A stretch of DNA of 7,047 nucleotides from Anaerolineae bacterium (GCA_025062175.1 JANXAX010000134.1:1-7047); one strand, 5' to 3'. Positions 1 to 6,163 are shown, numbered from the stretch's first letter. Notes: generated by a model from the sequence alone, not told the origin. Translations and numbers: made by a program.

Positions 1-307
1 CTTGTAGCTCACAGGTGATGCCGCGCAGCAGACAACGATTCAGCGTGATCGGCCCTTCCACCGCCTCCAGGATGTCAAGCAAAGTGATCTCCTCCGGGCT
101 GCGCGTCAGTGAGACGCCGCCTCCCATTCCACGCGAGGTGGTCACCAGCCCAGCGTGGACCAGCTGGGCAATCACCTTGGTCAGGAAGGGCAGCGGGACA
201 CGTTGTGCCTTGGAGATGGTAGCGCTGGACACGCGCGTGTCAGGTGGCACGCTGCCTAAATGGATCATGGCCCGCACAGCATAATCCGCTTGACGTGTGA
301 TTTCCAT
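1..307 (-). CDS. Rrf2/IscR-family transcriptional regulator (C-terminus cut by window edge)
   Basis: The 102 codons visible begin MEITRQADYAVRAM, the classic opening of Rrf2-family winged-helix regulators. The recognition-helix region (about residues 27-52, ISKAQRVPLPFLTKVIAQL) and the wing (SRGMGGGVSLTR, residues 58-69) follow. The effector region starts at about residue 90 with Cys92 and Cys99 in LNRCLLRGITCEL. Rrf2 proteins of the IscR type use three cysteines here to bind an Fe-S cluster; the third would lie beyond the left edge. Start choice: ATG 307 lies 7 bases after a GGAG in a run of Gs (315-322), whereas the in-frame ATG at 313 is only one base from it. It is a DNA-binding, probably redox-, iron- or NO-responsive repressor or activator. 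It lies downstream of the aminotransferase/dikinase pair on the same strand with its own leader, so it may regulate itself and that pair, but this is inference. Family call is sure; ligand and targets are unknown. Confidence 0.93.
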   Translation of the reverse strand, partial: MEITRQADYAVRAMIHLGSVPPDTRVSSATISKAQRVPLPFLTKVIAQLVHAGLVTTSRGMGGGVSLTRSPEEITLLDILEAVEGPITLNRCLLRGITCELQ

Positions 308-314
308 AAGCATA

Positions 315-322
315 CTCCCCCC
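315..322 (-). promoter_or_regulatory. Ribosome binding site of the Rrf2 gene
   Basis: On the minus strand GGGGGGAG precedes two in-frame ATGs. Spacing to the second (307) is 7 bases and to the first (313) one base, so this site decides for the start at 307. Confidence 0.7.
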
Positions 323-332
323 GTATCAGCAC

Positions 333-362
333 GTTATAGTGGGCAACCCGACAGGATGTGAG
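333..362 (-). promoter_or_regulatory. Possible proximal promoter (P2) of the Rrf2 gene
   Basis: The minus strand reads TATAAC (338-333), five of six matches to the -10 consensus. Eighteen bases upstream is CTCACA (362-357), four of six matches to the -35. Transcription would start near 326, leaving a short leader with the G-rich ribosome binding site. The -35 falls in the loop of the dyad at 350-375, which would then be well placed as an operator. Confidence 0.35.
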
Positions 363-383
363 CAGTTTTCCTGCCGCATGCCC
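341..383 (-). repeat. Two-tier inverted repeat upstream of the Rrf2 gene
   Basis: The inner arms are 350-356 (GACAGGA) and 369-375 (TCCTGCC): seven pairs with one G-T, around a 12-base loop. The outer arms are GGGCA (341-345) and TGCCC (379-383), five pairs. Together they can form a stem of about 12 pairs interrupted by a small internal loop. No T-run follows on either strand, so this is not an ordinary rho-independent terminator. If transcription starts at P1 it is a structured mRNA leader; if at P2 it is a DNA dyad covering the -35 region. Confidence 0.5.
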
Positions 384-423
384 AGGGTCGTCCGAAGCGT
401 GGACTAATGTGATACATGATACT

Positions 424-452
424 ATTTTAGCAAAAGTACCGTTTTCATGCAA
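424..452 (-). promoter_or_regulatory. Possible distal promoter (P1) of the Rrf2 gene, extended -10 type
   Basis: The minus strand has TAAAAT (429-424) preceded by TGC, giving an extended -10. Seventeen bases upstream is TTGCAT (452-447), which keeps only the TTG of the -35 consensus. The -35 lies within the last codons of the dikinase gene. Transcription would start near 417 and give a leader of about 110 bases containing the inverted repeat at 341-383. Confidence 0.4.
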
Positions 453-3225
453 TTTCCACAATGCCGCGACTGCCGTCCACGCGCAGACGTTGGCCGGTGC
501 GGAAGATTTTGGTGGCGCGTTCGATGCGTAAGACGGCGGGGATGCCGTATTCGCGTGCCACGACCGCGCCATGGGAGAGCAGCCCTCCCTCCTCGATCAC
601 AATACCGGCTGCCAGGTTAAAGAGGGGTGTCCAACTGGGGTTGGTGTAACGGGCCACTAAGATTTCACCGCGGCGCAACGCTCGTGCCTCATCCAGGGAC
701 TCGACAACGCGTGCTGGCCCCTCGGCGATTCCACTGCTGCACGGGATGCCGACGAAGCTCTTCTGCACCGGCGGGATCAGGAAGAAGGGTATCGAACGCA
801 CTGCCGCGCCACGCCCGATGACGCACGGAGGTTCAAAATTGCGGTAACATTCTTTGAGCAACCGATAGTCTGCGATTTGAGCGCGCAGTTCCTCGGCGCT
901 GCTGCGACCGTCCAACATAGCTGCGATGGACGGCCAGCGCAGCAAGAAGATGTCCTGGGCATCTTCCAGGATGCCGGCAACAGCCCAGCGCCGGCCCAGC
1001 TCCTTGAAAAATCGTCGACACTGATAGAAGGCCCGCGCCGCGATCACGCGCGTTTCCTCACGCCACCAGATGTAACGCCGCACCAGGCGTAGATGGTTGA
1101 CGAACGACCGGCGACCGAACCACCACAGCTTCCGCCAGCCACGCGACAGGATCTTGAGCGCGCGCCGCTCCGCCATACGCCGAATCTGACGCTGCTGCTC
1201 CACCCGCCGTGCCGGGTCGACCGACTCCTCGGCCTGGGCATAGGCCTGCAACGTAGCCAGGACAAAGCTGGGGTCTTCATCCCAGCGCGGCTGGATCAAA
1301 TCTTCGTCGACCGCAGCCATATAACGGTAACGCCGGATGTACTCTGTGATGCGCTGCCAGAAGCGGCGACCTTGGGGTGTGACCTCCAGGCGTGCCTGCA
1401 TATCCGACGGGTCACCCTGGATGATGGCGGCAGCGATGACCGGGTCAGAGAGGCCCGCACGTGCCAGCTGCCACAGCTCAAACGAGGGCTGGGCAGTACG
1501 CACGTCGCTCATGCCGGTGATCAAGTCGCCCTCGGCGATCTGTTCATCCGCAGGCAAGAGTGCGTTGAGTTGCCGCACCAGCGGCTCGAACTCCTCCTGT
1601 GCCTGGCCGGAGAGCAGACTGACGCGGATCGCCACGTTGTTCGCCTGCCAGTGCAACTCGACCACGCGGCGACAGTAGTCGGCCAGCTCAGCATCCGAGA
1701 GCGCAGCCGGGTCGACCGCGTCCAGCGCCGGTTCGAGCTCGTTGAGGAAATGATCGCGGTAATCGCGTCCCTCGCGCCAGACGCGCTTGTACATGCGACG
1801 CAGGGCAAGGAGGACGGGCAGGGCGCGCAACACCGTCGTGGGCGTCCAAGGGGTGACCATGCCATCGCCCTCGTAGGTGGGGTCGATACCAGCGGTCCGG
1901 TCGAAAAGGCGTTCTTTAAAGCCGGGCAGACGCGCTGCCAGCTGCTTGGCCACCCCGACGTTCCAATAGGCGCGCCCGAAGAAGGGACGCCCCCACACGG
2001 TGCCAGGCGGCACCTCGCCCAGCTTGATTTCGCGGAAGAACTGACTCAGGCTGCGACCGTAGTCATGTTCCAGGCTGAGCGAGAGCGCCAGCGGACAGGC
2101 GAAGCCGGGCAACACCTCGCGAAAATTGCCTGAGGTCCACTGGCCCAACGCAGGATCGAAGCTGAACGAGGTCAGCGGACGTGTCTGCAACAGGATGAAG
2201 CGCCCACCTGCCCATGCCCACTCGATATCCTGGGGATAGCCGTAGAGTGCTTGCACGCGCCGTCCCAACGCCGCCAGCTCGAGTACCTGCGCATCGCTGA
2301 GCACCGGTTGCTCTTGCTGCTGGGGGTCAAGTGGCCGTTCGCACGTGCCACCGTTTGCATCGGCCACTAACATAATCGACTGACAGGTCAGGTCACGGCG
2401 CACCACTTCGCGGCGGCGCACGTTCACTATATAGCGCTGGGGGGTAACGCGCCCCGAGACGACCGTCTCACCTAGTCCCCATGCCGCCTCGATGACCATC
2501 TCTTCCTCATTGCCGCTGAGGGGGTTGAGCGTGAAGAGAACGCCGGCGGCGAGGGCATCCGCCTGAAGTTGCACAATCACTCCCATCTGGGCACGCCGCG
2601 GGTCGATGCCCTGTTCGCGCATATACGCCAACGCGCGTTCACTCCAAATGCCCGCCCAGCATGCGCGCACCCGTTCCAAGACAGCCTCGGCGCCGCAGAC
2701 GTTCAGGAAGGTATCGTACTGGCCGGCGAAGGAAGCTGCTACTTGATCTTCAAAGGTAGCCGAGGAGCGCACAGCGACCAGAGGAGTATTGCCTAGCTGC
2801 GCATAGGCGCTCAGGATGGCAGCCTGTACCTCCGCTGGCATCGCCGCCTGCTCGCATGCGGCACGATATGCCTGCAAACGTGCTGTGTCTTCCCAAGGGA
2901 ACTCCTCGTCCGCGGGTAGCAAGGCATCCAGGCCATTGACATAGACGTGTGCCTGATAGGCCGTTGTAGTGACGCAGAAGCCGGGCAACACTGGCAGACC
3001 CGCATGGGCCAGCTGTGCCAGGCGCAGCGCCTTGCTGCCCACGTAGCTGCCATCCGCTTCACCCACCTCTTCCAACGAGAGCACATAACGCACCGGTGCA
3101 GAAGCCACCTGTTCCATTGCCACATTGACATTGCGTGCGCTCGGCGCGACGGCAACCGAGCGCAATGTCGCATCTGATACTGCGCCGAAGGAGCCTTCAA
3201 CAGATTGCCCTCTTGCTTGCACCAT
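445..3225 (-). CDS. Rifampin-phosphotransferase-like dikinase (PEP synthase-related, ATP-grasp plus phosphohistidine domain)
   Basis: A 926-residue protein if started at ATG 3225; residue numbers here count from the alternative GTG at 3231 (928 aa). Residues about 48-355 form a PPDK_N-type ATP-grasp domain: GSKALRLAQL with Lys67, AVRSSATFEDQVAASFAGQ with Arg155, and DIEWA...ILLQTRPLT with Glu337, Gln349 and Arg351. Residues about 365-800 are a long helical middle domain opening with NFREVLPGFACPLALS. Residues about 825-928 form the swivelling phosphohistidine domain with GGLLSHGAVVAREYGIPAV, putative catalytic His887. This order (ATP domain, large middle domain, His domain last) and the absence of a C-terminal PEP/pyruvate TIM barrel match rifampin phosphotransferases rather than PEP synthase. 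Those enzymes move the beta-phosphate of ATP via His to a small-molecule hydroxyl, giving AMP and Pi. The acceptor here is unknown. It is translationally coupled to the aminotransferase upstream. ATG 3225 is preferred because GGGG lies 8 bases ahead; GTG 3231 (GTGA overlap) is the alternative. Confidence 0.88.
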   Translation of the reverse strand: MVQARGQSVEGSFGAVSDATLRSVAVAPSARNVNVAMEQVASAPVRYVLSLEEVGEADGSYVGSKALRLAQLAHAGLPVLPGFCVTTTAYQAHVYVNGLDALLPADEEFPWEDTARLQAYRAACEQAAMPAEVQAAILSAYAQLGNTPLVAVRSSATFEDQVAASFAGQYDTFLNVCGAEAVLERVRACWAGIWSERALAYMREQGIDPRRAQMGVIVQLQADALAAGVLFTLNPLSGNEEEMVIEAAWGLGETVVSGRVTPQRYIVNVRRREVVRRDLTCQSIMLVADANGGTCERPLDPQQQEQPVLSDAQVLELAALGRRVQALYGYPQDIEWAWAGGRFILLQTRPLTSFSFDPALGQWTSGNFREVLPGFACPLALSLSLEHDYGRSLSQFFREIKLGEVPPGTVWGRPFFGRAYWNVGVAKQLAARLPGFKERLFDRTAGIDPTYEGDGMVTPWTPTTVLRALPVLLALRRMYKRVWREGRDYRDHFLNELEPALDAVDPAALSDAELADYCRRVVELHWQANNVAIRVSLLSGQAQEEFEPLVRQLNALLPADEQIAEGDLITGMSDVRTAQPSFELWQLARAGLSDPVIAAAIIQGDPSDMQARLEVTPQGRRFWQRITEYIRRYRYMAAVDEDLIQPRWDEDPSFVLATLQAYAQAEESVDPARRVEQQRQIRRMAERRALKILSRGWRKLWWFGRRSFVNHLRLVRRYIWWREETRVIAARAFYQCRRFFKELGRRWAVAGILEDAQDIFLLRWPSIAAMLDGRSSAEELRAQIADYRLLKECYRNFEPPCVIGRGAAVRSIPFFLIPPVQKSFVGIPCSSGIAEGPARVVESLDEARALRRGEILVARYTNPSWTPLFNLAAGIVIEEGGLLSHGAVVAREYGIPAVLRIERATKIFRTGQRLRVDGSRGIVEIA

Positions 3226-3227
3226 CG

Positions 3228-4517
3228 TCACATCCCCAATGCATCGCTCAGCGCCGAGACCATCTCTAGCATCTCCGGGTGCGCTTCTAAGAATGTCAAT
3301 GCACGGTCCAAAGCCTCTAGTACGAAGTCTACCTCGGCAGGTTGGATGATCAACGGTGGCATCAACTGTAATGTGCTGGGACGATGGTCGGCAAAGACAG
3401 CAAGCACGCCATTCTGGGCCAACAACGGGCTGAGCGCCATACCCATGCGCGCATCCACCATTTCCAAGCCCATCATCAGGCCGCGGCGGCGCCAGGTGGC
3501 GATAATGGCGTGGCGCGTCTGCAGGTCGCGGAAACCTGCCTCAAAGCGCTCGCCCATTGCTTGGACATGTTCCATGAAGCCAGGCTCGGTGATCTGATCG
3601 AACATCGCGAGCGCCGCGACGCAACCTAATGCCGCCCCGCCAAAACTGGAGAGGTGAATGAAAGGATGCTGTTGGAAGAAACGATCCAAATGCGGGCGAT
3701 GGCATGTCGCCGACATGGGATAGATGCCACCGGAAAGTCCCTTACCGATCACCAAGATGTCGGGCACCACATTCCACTCATCGATCGCCCACATACGGCC
3801 AGTGCGACCCAGGCCGGCCTGCACCTCATCGAGAATCAGCTGCGCGCCCCATTGGTCGCACAACTGACGCACACGCGGGTAGTAGTCGTCTGGTGGTATA
3901 AGGATACCGCCAGTAGCAGGGATAGTTTCCATGATGACAGCAGCGGTTTGCTCGTTGATCGCTGCAGCGAGGGCATCGGCATCGCCGAAGGGCACCTTAG
4001 TGAAGCCAGGTGGCATCGGGCCGAACTTGCCACGGAAGCTATCCTCGCCAGTGGCCAGCGCGAAGCCAGTGTGACCATGGTAGCCTTTGTGCACCGAGAT
4101 GATGCCAGGCCGGCCGGTGTAAGCACGTGCCAGCTTGATGGCTACGTCGATCGCCTCGGCACCGCCTGGGGAGAAAGTGGAATACTGGATATCGCCAGGT
4201 GTCAGCGCGGCAAGACGCTTGCCCAAAGCGGCACGCATTTCGTCCAGAAGCATATGGTCGCCCACGTCGATCTCATCAAGGGCAGCTTTGACCGCTTGCA
4301 CCACGCGTGGCGGGCAATGCCCTAAGTTGAACACGCCACCAGAACAGCGACAGTTGAGCAGCTTGCGGCTGCCGTCCACATCCCACAACCACACGCCCTC
4401 ACGACGACCCGGGATGAAATCAAGCCCCACCATCTTGAAGACCGCCACGCGCCCTGGATTGACGTAGCGCGCGTAATCCTCTAAGATGGCCGCTTTGGGT
4501 TGCTGACCAATGAACAT
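3228..4517 (-). CDS. Class III PLP-dependent aminotransferase
   Basis: 429 residues, normal length for the acetylornithine/ornithine/GABA aminotransferase fold (fold type I, subgroup class III), cytosolic. The signature stretch is complete: LILDEVQAGLGRTGRMWAID (residues 227-246) with Asp230 contacting the PLP ring nitrogen, then PDILVIGKGLSGGIYPMSA with Lys259 as Schiff-base lysine. The phosphate-binding loop is SPGGAEAIDVAIKLAR (116-131). HKGYHGHT (143-150) holds the aromatic residue that stacks on PLP. SSFGGAALGCVAAL (290-303) is the usual (S/T)FGG segment. The enzyme should move an amino group between an amine or omega-amino acid and an oxo-acid; substrate is not decidable from sequence. 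Start: ATG 4517 has a GGAGG 13 bases upstream (4531-4535), an unusually long spacing, but no in-frame alternative exists nearby. The stop codon overlaps the GTG at 3231, so it is co-transcribed with the dikinase. A good promoter precedes it. Confidence 0.95.
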   Translation of the reverse strand: MFIGQQPKAAILEDYARYVNPGRVAVFKMVGLDFIPGRREGVWLWDVDGSRKLLNCRCSGGVFNLGHCPPRVVQAVKAALDEIDVGDHMLLDEMRAALGKRLAALTPGDIQYSTFSPGGAEAIDVAIKLARAYTGRPGIISVHKGYHGHTGFALATGEDSFRGKFGPMPPGFTKVPFGDADALAAAINEQTAAVIMETIPATGGILIPPDDYYPRVRQLCDQWGAQLILDEVQAGLGRTGRMWAIDEWNVVPDILVIGKGLSGGIYPMSATCHRPHLDRFFQQHPFIHLSSFGGAALGCVAALAMFDQITEPGFMEHVQAMGERFEAGFRDLQTRHAIIATWRRRGLMMGLEMVDARMGMALSPLLAQNGVLAVFADHRPSTLQLMPPLIIQPAEVDFVLEALDRALTFLEAHPEMLEMVSALSDALGM

Positions 4518-4539
4518 GGTGCCAACACAGCCTCCACGT

Positions 4540-4550
4540 TGGAAATTCCA
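4540..4550. repeat. Perfect 11-base palindrome near the aminotransferase transcription start
   Basis: TGGAAATTCCA is a perfect dyad (TGGAA, one base, TTCCA). It lies about 7-17 bases downstream of the expected start of transcription, where a repressor would block elongation or open-complex formation. It is short enough to occur by chance; the operator role is inference from position. Confidence 0.35.
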
Positions 4551-4721
4551 GTGAGGATTCTAAGTATACCATTAGAAGCAGGAAATGTCACAGAGAAGGA
4601 GTACGTGCGCAGGATGATCCCAATAGAGCGAGTAGCAGCAATTCAGAATAACAACGATTATCCAAGCTATGAGCATCAGGGAGTGGTTGAGATCGCTTGT
4701 TCACATGTAAGCTTTGCGTGA
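4551..4721 (+). CDS. Possible small hypothetical protein or gene remnant in the spacer
   Basis: An open frame of 56 codons from GTG 4551 (the same frame is open from TTG 4500) to TGA 4721, the only candidate gene on the plus strand. The product is protein-like rather than random: a charged and hydrophobic alternation with YVRRMIPIERVAAIQ and then HQGVVEIACSHVSF, which could be a small beta-rich domain. About 70% of its codons begin with a purine and over a third begin with G, a coding-like bias. Its third positions are much more AT-rich than those of the neighbouring genes, suggesting foreign origin or decay. Against it: no convincing ribosome binding site, non-ATG start, and the leftward promoter at 4563-4591 lies inside it. 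I do not recognise a family. Confidence 0.25.
   Translation: MRILSIPLEAGNVTEKEYVRRMIPIERVAAIQNNNDYPSYEHQGVVEIACSHVSFA
4563..4591 (-). promoter_or_regulatory. Sigma70-type promoter of the aminotransferase-dikinase operon
   Basis: The minus strand shows GTGACA (4591-4586), five of six to the -35 consensus, then exactly 17 bases, then TATACT (4568-4563), five of six to the -10 consensus. Transcription is expected near 4556, giving a leader of roughly 40 bases to ATG 4517. This is the best promoter match in the window and sits where one is expected. Confidence 0.65.
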
Positions 4722-4748
4722 ATCCCCCCTGAAGTAAATGATGCCCAT

Positions 4749-5468
4749 TTAAACATCGATTTTGCTACGCTGCGCCAGTTCCTGTTCCAGTCGCTCCAGT
4801 GCAGCGCGTGCTGCAGCTTGTGCAGCGCGTTGCTTGCTGCTCCCCTTACCCACTCCGTACATGCGCTCTCCAATGATAGCAGCGACGGTGAACACCCGGG
4901 CATGATCAGGTCCTTCCTCAGCTAGGGTACGGTAAGTCGGGGTGATTTGGAGATAGCGCTGGCTGAGCTCCTGGAGATAACTTTTGGCATCCTTATCCGC
5001 CTCGCTGTTGATGATCTGCTCTAAGGCAGGCGCAATCAGAGGTGCTAGATAGTCGCGCGCTGCTTCCAGCCCCTGATCCAGACACAAGGCCCCGATCAAC
5101 GCCTCGAAACAATCGCACAAGACGGCCGGGCGTTCTCGTCCACCCGATTCTTCCTCGCCGCGTCCCAGCCGGATGAAACAGGACAGGCCGATCTGTTGTG
5201 CCAGACGTGCCAAAGTCTCCGTGCGCACCAGCGCCGCGCGCAGACGGGTCAGTTCTCCCTCACGCATCTCGGGGAAGTGGTGATACAGATACTCCGCCGT
5301 GACATAGTCCAACACGGCATCGCCGAGGAATTCCAGTCGTTGGTTGTCCTCCAGCACAAAGTCCGGGTTTTCATTGATGTAGGAGCGATGGGTCAAAGCG
5401 CGAATCAGCAAGGTACGATCGTGGAACTTTAAGCCCAATGCCGCTTCGATCTGATCAAGGTCACGCAT
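4749..5468 (-). CDS. rnc: Ribonuclease III
   Basis: 239 residues, full length. The N-terminal endonuclease domain (about 1-150) has the family signature NQRLEFLGDAV at residues 42-52, with Glu46 and Asp50 as metal ligands. LCDCFEALIGAL at 117-128 supplies Asp119 and Glu122, completing the Mg2+ site. The C-terminal dsRNA-binding domain (about 160-232) has DAKSYLQELSQ and ends in GSSKQRAAQAAARAAL. The enzyme cuts double-stranded RNA as a homodimer: rRNA precursors, some mRNAs and antisense duplexes. The residue usually Glu in NERLEFLGD is Gln43 here. Its ATG overlaps the stop of the deoxynucleoside kinase by one base (TGATG), and a GGGAGG lies 6 bases upstream of the start, inside that gene's end. 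It is not next to acpP, smc or era as in many genomes. No clear terminator follows it. Confidence 0.97.
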   Translation of the reverse strand: MRDLDQIEAALGLKFHDRTLLIRALTHRSYINENPDFVLEDNQRLEFLGDAVLDYVTAEYLYHHFPEMREGELTRLRAALVRTETLARLAQQIGLSCFIRLGRGEEESGGRERPAVLCDCFEALIGALCLDQGLEAARDYLAPLIAPALEQIINSEADKDAKSYLQELSQRYLQITPTYRTLAEEGPDHARVFTVAAIIGERMYGVGKGSSKQRAAQAAARAALERLEQELAQRSKIDV

Positions 5469-6106
5469 CAGCTGCCTCCCGTGGCGAGGAGTGCCGCACA
5501 GCGGTCTTGGATGCGCGTCACAATCGCTTCTGTATCCGCAGTGAAGCGCACAAAATCGAGTCGGTCGGTGTCAATCGTGAGCACAGGGCATCGCGTAAAG
5601 GTGGCGACCCAGCGCTCGTACAATGCGTTTAGTTGTTCCAAATAGCTGGAAGAGATGTGACGTTCATAGTCCCGTCCGCGCCATGCGATGCGTTGCAACA
5701 GCACCGGCACCGAGGCCTTCAGGTGGACGAGCAAGTGTGGCGGCGGCAACAGTTGCGACAACACTTCGTACAGGGCGACATAGGTGGCATAATCGCGCCT
5801 GTCCATGTGGCCTTGTTCGCACAAATTGCGCGCAAAAACCTCGGCGTCTTCATAGATAGTGCGGTCTTGCACAACCGGATGGGGACTGTGCACGATCTCT
5901 CGGTGATGGCGTGCACGCCACGTCAAGAAGAAGATTTGCGAATGGAAGCTCCAACGCCGCATATCCACATAGAAATCGGCCAGATAAGGGTTCTCGGCCG
6001 CCGCCTCGTAGAGAGGTTGCCAGTTCAGCCGCTGTGACAACAGAGCGGTCAGGCTGCTTTTACCCACTCCGATGTTACCCGCAATGGCAACGAAACAATT
6101 GCTCAT
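5468..6106 (-). CDS. Deoxynucleoside kinase (dCK/dGK family)
   Basis: 212 residues, typical for the family. The P-loop GNIGVGKSS is at residues 10-18 near the N-terminus. Glu34 and the following ENPYLADFY (38-46) match bacterial dAdo/dGuo kinases. WSFHSQIFFLTWR (52-64) holds the base-contacting Gln57. QDRTIYEDAEVFARNL (80-95) contains the Asp81-Arg82 pair that activates the 5' hydroxyl. QRIAWRGRDYE (138-148) is the arginine-rich lid. It phosphorylates deoxynucleosides to monophosphates with ATP in the salvage pathway; which base it prefers cannot be read with confidence. ATG 6106 is taken as start; the TTG directly before it (6109) would add one residue. No good ribosome binding site precedes it, only GAGG about 17 bases away. 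It is coupled to rnc. Confidence 0.93.
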   Translation of the reverse strand: MSNCFVAIAGNIGVGKSSLTALLSQRLNWQPLYEAAAENPYLADFYVDMRRWSFHSQIFFLTWRARHHREIVHSPHPVVQDRTIYEDAEVFARNLCEQGHMDRRDYATYVALYEVLSQLLPPPHLLVHLKASVPVLLQRIAWRGRDYERHISSSYLEQLNALYERWVATFTRCPVLTIDTDRLDFVRFTADTEAIVTRIQDRCAALLATGGS

Positions 6107-6133
6107 CAAACGTTCTAGTGGGGCCTCAGTATC

Positions 6134-6163
6134 TCTTTACCATCCTGCGGCATGTCTTGCCAA
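6134..6163 (-). promoter_or_regulatory. Weak candidate promoter for the deoxynucleoside kinase-rnc pair
   Basis: The minus strand has TTGGCA (6163-6158), 18 bases, then TAAAGA (6139-6134) preceded by TGG, an extended -10 pattern. An exact TTGACA also occurs just upstream (6169-6164) but without a -10 at proper spacing. A near-perfect 13-base dyad, GGCAAGACATGCC (6161-6149), overlaps the spacer. Placement in the 92-base gap is sensible; the match is poor. Confidence 0.25.

Noticed and set aside
432..445. AAAAGTACCGTTTT as a terminator after the dikinase gene
   Set aside because: The symmetry breaks after four A-T pairs, so no stable stem forms.
1093..2133. Long plus-strand open frame (346 codons) opposite the dikinase gene
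   Set aside because: It is antisense to clearly conserved dikinase sequence, is His/Arg/Gln-rich with no recognisable motif, and is explained by GC-rich third positions of the real gene.
3654..4325. Plus-strand open frame (223 codons) opposite the aminotransferase gene
   Set aside because: It mirrors the conserved aminotransferase motifs on the other strand and has no family features.
4572..4676. Minus-strand 34-codon hydrophobic ORF (begins MLIAWIIVVILNCC) in the spacer before the aminotransferase
   Set aside because: No ribosome binding site, and the operon promoter overlaps its end. Hydrophobic short frames arise easily in AT-richer DNA.
4700..4722. Inverted repeat TTCAC-13-GTGAA after rnc as a terminator
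   Set aside because: Only five pairs, a large loop and no following T-run on the minus strand.
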